A stretch of DNA of 64,000 bases from Cladopsammia gracilis (lineage: Eukaryota > Cnidaria > Anthozoa > Scleractinia > Dendrophylliidae): positions 253,501-317,500 of the forward strand of contig JAJGOT010000450.1 of the NCBI GenBank assembly GCA_022457155.1. Reading direction: 5' to 3'. The notes below the pieces were generated by a model. The model saw only the letters and a list, made by a program, of their open reading frames with translations. It was not told the DNA's origin and did no database searches. The position numbers and the translations under genes were made by a program. The first letter of the stretch is position 1; every line of letters begins with the position of its first letter. Of the stretch, positions 58,370-64,000 are shown one piece after another.

Positions 58370-59555
58370 AGCGGAAAAGCGGCTGGTAATAGCGGAGCAC
58401 TCGCCGGGCCGAAGGCCCGGCTGCGCAGCCCCACACTCATAGAACCTATGCCCGTCATTTTTCATGGTCATGGCTAGCGGAATGTTTTGCGGGCGCGTCG
58501 TGTGCCCGCCGGGCGTCCGTCGCGACGGACTTGCTCGCGGGCGCGTATGACGTCGCAAAACATGAGCGTATGACCCCACACGCGCGGCTACACAGCCGTC
58601 AGCTCGGTAAACACTTTGTAAAGTTTTAAAAAAGTTGGATCTTTCGCAGTGTTAGGAGGAGCAGTAAAGTCGTTATTTCCCTGCATTTTTTCGCGGTTTG
58701 CTACTCAAGACAGGAATACTAATTAAGGGATACTCAGTAGCCGCTTTAGTGGAGAAAGAAGAGCTTTCGGAGATAAAATCTTCTTTCGAGGAACGGTTTT
58801 CAGAACCGAAGAAGCGGAGTTTTAACGAATTTCCAAGCAGTCCAGGATTTAAGGTAAAATAAATCACATTTTTCGGTGGGAATTTATGTTGATATCAATT
58901 TTTGATTGACTTTTCCTTTGTGTTCTCTTAAGTTTTGGAGACATGTTTATGAAACGCGCTTAATTAAGTCGTGTTGTTATCTTGAATTTCATCGAGGACA
59001 GCTCTGCCTTGATGCGCTGTAAATGGTACGTGTTTTGCTTTTAAACATAAAGCAATGGAGATTTGAATAAAATTTTTCGAAAGAAGATTGTGTTGTCTAT
59101 TTTTATGTGTTTGTTCATTCATTACATAGATTGAAAAGCGATTTATGTAAACAAAACGAGACTTAGATTTTCTGTCTTCACTCGCGTCGCCTTATTATGC
59201 AAATATGTTTGTGTATTTTTGCAATTTGGATTTCCAAATCAGTTTCTCGGGCAATTTTTGACAAACAAAAACTGTATTTTATTCGGAATGTAGTCGTACA
59301 AGTTATTCTAGACAGAGAAAAGTTGTTTTTGTGAACTTTTGTACGGTCTAAATGTACTGTGCAGACGGTCGGGTAATACTGTTTTTTGAGAATTACTAAA
59401 ATTGATAAATAGCCCGGTCGTCAATCTTAATTCTTGTGCTTCCGACCTTTCACCTTAGTTAAGTTTCACCTTAGTTTATAAGCTTGTTCAAAGTGCGACG
59501 CTGTTAGGCTCTGCCTATCTATATGTATTAGAGCCTATACAAAGTCGCTCGTGTC
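58370..59555. mobile_element. ~1.2-kb insertion of unknown type inside GPCR pseudogene
   Basis: Comparison with the intact receptor shows the receptor sequence stopping near 58370 and resuming near 59555. The insert begins GC-rich (GGGCCGAAGGCCCGGC palindrome near 58410-58425 and CGTCCGTCGCGACGGAC near 58504-58520). It has a frame near 58660-58855 that includes VEKEELSEIKSSFEERF and resembles part of the foldback loop, then becomes AT-rich. I found neither terminal repeats nor a target duplication. Confidence 0.55.
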
Positions 59556-59905
59556 AGTAGAAGAAACGTGTAGTACATAGTGCATCCGTTTTTTCTGCAC
59601 TTCTGAAAAAATGCAAATACGGAACCAAGATCCCCATCGGTGTAATCCAAGTTAGCAAGATAAGAACTTCTTTAATTGTTCCTGTTAATATGGTCACCTT
59701 TATAGGAAACACGATAGCAATAAATCTGTCCACAGTAATCAGCACAAGGCTTTTAATAGAAATCAATAGAAAATGATTTTCTCTTGATAGAAACTGAATA
59801 CGAAAGGGTCGTTAAATACATCGTGAGTTTACACTGACATAAGGAAACCGATTCTCCGAGAACTAAGCTAGTCTGCTACCCAGTGTGTACCGCAGTGCTA
59901 AACCA

Positions 59906-60323
59906 TATTCAATTGCAATATGGAATATTCATAGAATATGAATTCCATATTCAATTAGAATATGGAATACTCTGGCTGATGAACTTAATTTGAACATGGA
60001 CAGCTTTACCGCTTTTAAATCTGCTATGCTCCAATACTATTGTAAATCTGTTGAAACCTTTGACTGCGATAACCCTCACACTTTTAAGACAGTGTGTTTG
60101 AAATGCAATAGTAGCTAATAGTTCCCGTAGCCTCGTACGTCTTGTGTCATGTTGTAATTAGTTTTTGTCTGTTCGTTTATAGTAGTCAGAATTGTATTGT
60201 ATTGTTTTTAATGTAATGGGCCCACGCTGTTGCGGTCACCCGCCAATTTATCTACTGATGTTATTTTTTTGTGTTATGCTTATTTGTTCCTCGGCGAAGC
60301 TAATAAATTAAAATAAATTAAAT
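59906..60323 (+). mobile_element. LINE 3-prime end in GPCR pseudogene
   Basis: The direct repeat TAAACCA (59899-59905 and 60324-60330) bounds a segment whose plus strand encodes the end of a CR1-like reverse transcriptase (GIRMEYSG-like region replaced by YGILWLMNLI in other frames; the productive frame reads WNTLADELNLNMDSFTAFK to a stop near 60115). A 3-prime UTR and an AATTAAA-rich tail follow. The first 60 bp are palindromic, possibly from a rearranged 5-prime end. Confidence 0.75.
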
Positions 60324-60559
60324 TAAACCAGAAGCCACAGAAAGAAGATCTGAGATTGTCCTGCTATGCATGATGTAGTAGTTAGTGCTGGTCCGGAGGT
60401 TCTGTTGTTGTTGTTGTTGTTTAGGAAAAGTTATTATCACAAGCTAAGAATTGCCGAATACAAATGATATTACGAATTCATTAATAATAAAATAACTATT
60501 TTCATATTATTACATACAAATTATTTACTTACAATGTTGTGTTACGCTTGATACGGCTA

Positions 60560-60701
60560 TTTCAATTAACGTTGTCGGATGAAAGCTCAAAGCCAAGACC
60601 GCAAGTTAGTATGGGTAGTTGTAAACAGCCATTGCATAAAAATCCCATACTACCTTGCGGTCGTGGCTTTTCGCTTTTTCATCCGACAACGTTAATTGAA
60701 A
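60560..60701. mobile_element. TA-flanked hairpin MITE, 142 bp
   Basis: The ends TTTCAATTAACGTTGTCGGA and complement, flanked by TA, continue as long imperfect arms (about 60 bp) with a short loop near 60630. Confidence 0.8.
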
Positions 60702-61146
60702 TAACTGTATATAAAGGCGCCTATGTTTAATTTACTTTATTACGACTTACTTTATTTGAATGTTTTGTCTTGTTTTAAGTTTTGTTAGCAAATGTCACTG
60801 TTTAGACATCGGTTCGTTTGACTAAGATCATTTTGTAACATATAATACGAAACTTTACCTCGAAAACAAACCCTCATTTGAATCAGTCCTCCTGCATTTA
60901 TCTTCGTATAATAGAGCGAAAGCTTTCGGTTTTTTACTATGTTTCTAGCTGCACTAGCCGTTTTGTACTTTATGAATATAATTTAATAATTTCGTTTTAT
61001 GACGTGTTACATAATGGAACATTAGTTTTACGAATTTTGTAAATGTATTGACTAGCTGCTTTACTTTCTGATGAATCAGGAATAGAATAAGATTTCTCCT
61101 AGTTTAATTAGCTTTTATGACAACATAAATTTTGGCTGTACATGTA

Positions 61147-61330
61147 GTAGGTAGGTAGGTAAACTTTATTTAGACACGGTATCAATTCATACTACATGCT
61201 CTTCCATCGAGCCGTGTTTTTAACAACAATAGATTAAGTACTTAACTAATTTAAATTATCTAACTAAATTAATTTTCTATATAAAGTTGTATTAATTTAC
61301 ATTATAATTATCTTTGTTGTAAAGTGTTTT
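61147..61330 (-). mobile_element. LINE 3-prime tail, minus orientation
   Basis: The (TAGG)n run at about 61147-61161 followed by TAAACTTTATTTAGACACGG is, on the minus strand, a polyadenylation-like TAAATAAAG motif and a (CCTA)n tail typical of CR1/L2-type LINEs. The upstream limit is uncertain. Confidence 0.55.
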
Positions 61331-62386
61331 GACTCATATACTGCTCTCACTACTGACTACAAATAGACCTTGCTTGTAATCGTTACTTTGATTTTTCTCG
61401 GAGCTCACCGTGATCACAGTACGTCTACGACTTTTAGTTTGAGTTGAGATTAAACTGTGTGGATCTAGTTTATGTTTGATTCATTGCTGTCCGTTAAAAA
61501 TCTAGTTGGAGTTGATCTTGGTACCGAGGAAACTTGACGAGTTCCTTTTTCCGCGTAAGAAGCGACTCACTCAGAGCTTTCCACAGATTTGGTCAGTGCA
61601 TTTTCCCGCCAAATTTCCCGTCGTGGACGCCAAAAGCTGAGGCAAAACTCATTGTCACACTCGAGAAAATCTCACGTCACAGTTGTATCTAGTAAATAGG
61701 ACTAATTATCAAGGTAGACCTTTTATGCTTAGTATGCTTAGTATGCTTTAATGCTTAGTACCTTTTATGCTTTTATACCTAGTATATGGCCTAACTTTCC
61801 ACGAGTCCGGTCGGATGCTCTAACCACTGATCGGAGTTGTGTGTGCGGAAGGCCATAAGTTCATATCCTTTGTCGCACTCTCGTGACACCATGGACATGA
61901 CATCTTTCTCCTCGGAAATGTCTGTTTTGAGAAGACTAGGGATAAACAATTGGGCGACGGAACAACAGCTTTCATTTTGTGGTGATGAAACACTTACTGG
62001 ACCTCGCTGAAGTAGTTTCACTTTATAGCTGTTGTTCGCATTTGTAGGAAAACATACATAGATAGTACATATAGCCGAACGAAGATCCGTTTACTTTTCA
62101 AACAAAAGGTTGGCAGCGGCCAGATATAAAGTAATCTTAGAAACCATATTTCCGCTAAACTATTTAAAATAAGAGAAAAACATTTACAGTTTTAGGGTTT
62201 TGTGGACGTGCAATTAAAATTTACTCATGGGTCACTTTATTGTTCACCATCAATCTAGCCACCTGCATTTTTAAGCGCCATGACAATCAGCATGATTGAA
62301 TAGCAAAAGCAACTATGATAAGTTATAGTGGTTTTATAATATATTTAAGAGTTTAGTGTATGTTTTAACTGAAACTACATTAAAGA
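61331..62386. other. Intergenic stretch, nothing firm
   Basis: A 76-codon minus frame at 61791-62021 overlaps a repeat-like block (GTGGTTAGAGCATCCGACCG on the minus strand) with a partial tRNA A-box resemblance but no B box. Direct ATGCTTAGT repeats occur near 61727-61765. No gene is supported. Confidence 0.35.
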
Positions 62387-62522
62387 TCATCCTCCGGCTA
62401 AGACCCAGGTGCAGTTAGAGTTAAAAACCCGACAAAAATCGGCGGATTGGGCGGATTTCTGTCGGGTTTTTACCTCGTTTCGCCCCGACCAACTACCCCT
62501 GTACCTTCCGCGAGGATGACCG
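62387..62522. repeat. Small inverted repeat with AAAAACCCGACA hairpin
   Basis: AAAAACCCGACA at about 62425 is mirrored as TGTCGGGTTTTT at about 62462, and outer ATCATCCTC/GAGGATGAC motifs bracket it. It may be a small MITE 3-prime of the GPCR gene. The boundaries are weak. Confidence 0.5.
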
Positions 62523-62558
62523 TAAAAGATCTGTTAATATAAAAAGTAATCTGCAAAC

Positions 62559-63614
62559 TTATGAAAATCTCTGTATATTATAAGCTGTTAGTTCAATATT
62601 TCCTTCACGTGGTAATTGCTCATGACTCTCAGGCAAAGTAAAACGGCTAAAACATGAACGACACTTGACAACAGCCAGACGAAGACAATTATTCAGCGAT
62701 TGTCGGTAGTTTGTGCTGAATGTAAAGAGAATTACAGGATTGGCAGCAGTGCTGACTATTGGGAGAAAATAAAGGCATATAATAACAAGTATTTCTTGTT
62801 TATCCCTTTTTAAAACTTTGAAAAACCCGAGAAGAATAATCCAGAGATAGTATGGAGTCCAGCATGCGAAAAAGATAACATTGATCGTAATTAAAGCCTC
62901 CATTATTCGTTGATTCTGTTTACGTCTTCTTATACCACTGAAACCATTTCCTGCGATAGCAGGATTTGTTCTTCTCAAGGATTTCATGATCCGAGTATTA
63001 AGTATGATGATGACAATGAGAGGGATGAAGTAAAGAAACACAACACCCAGTATCGGGTAGATGGTATTAAGTAACCTGCCTGGCGCGTCATCAGCGCAAA
63101 TGAACGGTCCATCAATTTCTTGTGAACTTCTGGAAAAGTACAAATATGGAGACAAGATCACCATTGGTATAACCCAACTTAGCAAGATAAGGGCTTCTCT
63201 TATCCTTCCTGTCATCATGGTCATCTTCATAGGAAACACAGTAGCAATGAATCTGTCCACAGTAATTAGCACAAGGTTTACAATAGAAACAGAATATGAA
63301 AGGTTCGTTAAGTACATCCCAAGTTTACACTGGAATGGAGACGCAAAACCGCCGAAAACAGACAGTCTGCTGCTTGCGAACAGTGCCGAATCGGTACCAA
63401 CATAAAGAAGATCGGAGACTGCCATGCTTGTGATGTAGTAGTTAGCGGCGCTCCGAAGGTTGTTTGTTTGTAGAAAAGAGACGATTACAAGAATATTGCC
63501 GATTGCGGATAGCAGCGCAACAAAACCGATGGCTACAGAAAGAGTGGCTTTAAATGGATAAGAAACGTGTGTTATTTCGTCGAGATGGCTGAAGAAAAAA
63601 GTCGAGTTGTTCAT
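62559..63614 (-). CDS. Rhodopsin-type (class A) GPCR
   Basis: Intronless frame of 351 residues. TM1 has N40 (IGNILVIV), TM2 D68 (VSDLLY), C96 and C173 pair the extracellular side, TM3 ends D120-R121-F, TM4 W147, TM6 C251-W252-T-P254 (full CWxP), TM7 N292-P293 (NPVILF instead of NPxxY). The N-terminus is short with an NNST sequon; loop 3 is basic (GIRRRKQNQR). It is similar throughout to the receptor at 55411 and to both pseudogenes, so the cluster arose by tandem duplication. The receptor signals through G proteins at the cell surface by family knowledge; ligand unknown. The ATG at 63614 is the only in-frame start that gives a normal N-terminus. Confidence 0.94.
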   Translation of the reverse strand: MNNSTFFFSHLDEITHVSYPFKATLSVAIGFVALLSAIGNILVIVSFLQTNNLRSAANYYITSMAVSDLLYVGTDSALFASSRLSVFGGFASPFQCKLGMYLTNLSYSVSIVNLVLITVDRFIATVFPMKMTMMTGRIREALILLSWVIPMVILSPYLYFSRSSQEIDGPFICADDAPGRLLNTIYPILGVVFLYFIPLIVIIILNTRIMKSLRRTNPAIAGNGFSGIRRRKQNQRIMEALITINVIFFACWTPYYLWIILLGFFKVLKRDKQEILVIICLYFLPIVSTAANPVILFTFSTNYRQSLNNCLRLAVVKCRSCFSRFTLPESHEQLPREGNIELTAYNIQRFS

Positions 63615-63981
63615 GGTGATATAACCGTCTGTACAAATTAAGCGATCGGGAGGTGTGGTTTTCCCTGTATCCCTCCGTAACTTCGAAAAATTGAATTTCT
63701 GTCAAGAAGAAGCGCAGTTGTACATTATAAATGATTCAAAAGTGAACTAGGTGTTAAATAATGTATATATCAGAGTTTAGAATGTCAATAACCCATTAAA
63801 AACGGAATTTCCACTGTTAATGTTTAACAATAGAAAAGGTTTTGTAACGATTTTTACTAGATATTTTTCTATACATTGACAACGGTGCTAATGTCAAAAT
63901 TCATCGTTGCCAATGGCTCTTTTGCATAATGTATTTTTTAGGGCCGCATAAGAGGAGCGACATGCTCAACGATTATGATTA

Positions 63982-64000
63982 CAGTCGAACCTGTATTAAG
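63982..64000. mobile_element. Start of a TA-flanked MITE cut by the window end
   Basis: CAGTCGAACCTGTATTAAG after a TA matches the end of the 187-bp element at 10801 with one or two differences. Only 19 bp are inside the window. Confidence 0.6.

Larger units (their letters stand above)
57940..60480 (-). pseudogene. GPCR pseudogene interrupted by two insertions
   Basis: Receptor fragments of the local family are recognisable in order on the minus strand. TM1-TM2 lies at about 60480-60330 (including TAGTTAGTGCTGGTCCGGAG as in the intact genes), followed by the TM2-TM3 loop at 59900-59820. TM3 to loop 2 at about 59766-59570 retains LVLITVDRFIAIVFP and LLTWITPMGILVPYLHF. TM5 to the C-terminus lies at about 58370-57940, with degraded TM6-TM7. 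A LINE tail (59906-60323) and another insertion (about 58370-59555) split it, and part of TM5 is lost at the second insertion. Frameshifts also exist, so it is dead. Confidence 0.85.

Noticed and set aside
61791..62021. 76-codon minus-strand ORF as a gene
   Set aside because: Overlaps repeat-like sequence, has no recognisable domain and no splice context.
62425..62475. AAAAACCCGACA hairpin as a bacterial-type terminator
   Set aside because: The context is eukaryotic and it is more likely part of a small inverted-repeat element.

Overview
The window looks like nuclear DNA of an anthozoan cnidarian, most likely a stony coral. This is an inference from style: AT-rich introns and intergenic DNA, a single-exon BTB-Kelch gene, a local array of short intronless rhodopsin-type GPCR genes, CR1/L2-like and Tx1/L1-like LINEs, tRNA-derived SINE-like DNA, and many small inverted-repeat DNA transposons. 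No rRNA, CRISPR array or bacterial operon is visible.

Layout. 1-12.1 kb: two copies of a segmental repeat (1-3566 and 10730-12086) flank a KLHL-type gene (5849-7600) and a series of MITE-like elements. Each repeat copy shows the empty site for an insertion found in the other. 12.1-45 kb: two paralogous genes lie head to head. Copy A is on the minus strand (12129-29843) and copy B on the plus strand (about 34693-44949). Both encode a hydantoinase/oxoprolinase (HyuA-like, ASKHA fold) domain fused to a DUF917 domain. I reconstructed 12 exons for copy A; they sum to 3081 nt, an open frame of 1026 codons plus stop. Copy B has the same exons, but I see no clear start ATG and it has a changed glycine in its first phosphate loop. 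Copy A introns hold two LINEs, a SINE-like repeat, a 554-bp hairpin element and a nest of TTAA and TA elements. Between the genes is a small ORF with one membrane segment (33631-34056).

45-64 kb: a minus-strand GPCR cluster with two intact genes (55411-56451 and 62559-63614) and two pseudogenes (about 45580-46310 and 57940-60480, the latter interrupted twice). A 7334-bp foldback-type element (46687-54020) sits inside this cluster. It has perfect terminal inverted repeats of about 42 bp, an 8-bp direct repeat GCTCATTA on both sides, and two giant opposite arrays of a 9-bp monomer (AACTACANN on one strand, GTAGTTNNT read the other way) around a 435-bp loop. This is the most unusual structure in the window.

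The genes do not form an evident pathway. The HyuA-DUF917 proteins are probably ATP-dependent hydantoin or oxoproline-type enzymes, the GPCRs are orphan peptide- or amine-like receptors, and the Kelch protein is a probable Cullin-3 adaptor. Much of the remaining DNA is mobile-element debris for which boundaries could often be fixed by target-site duplications.
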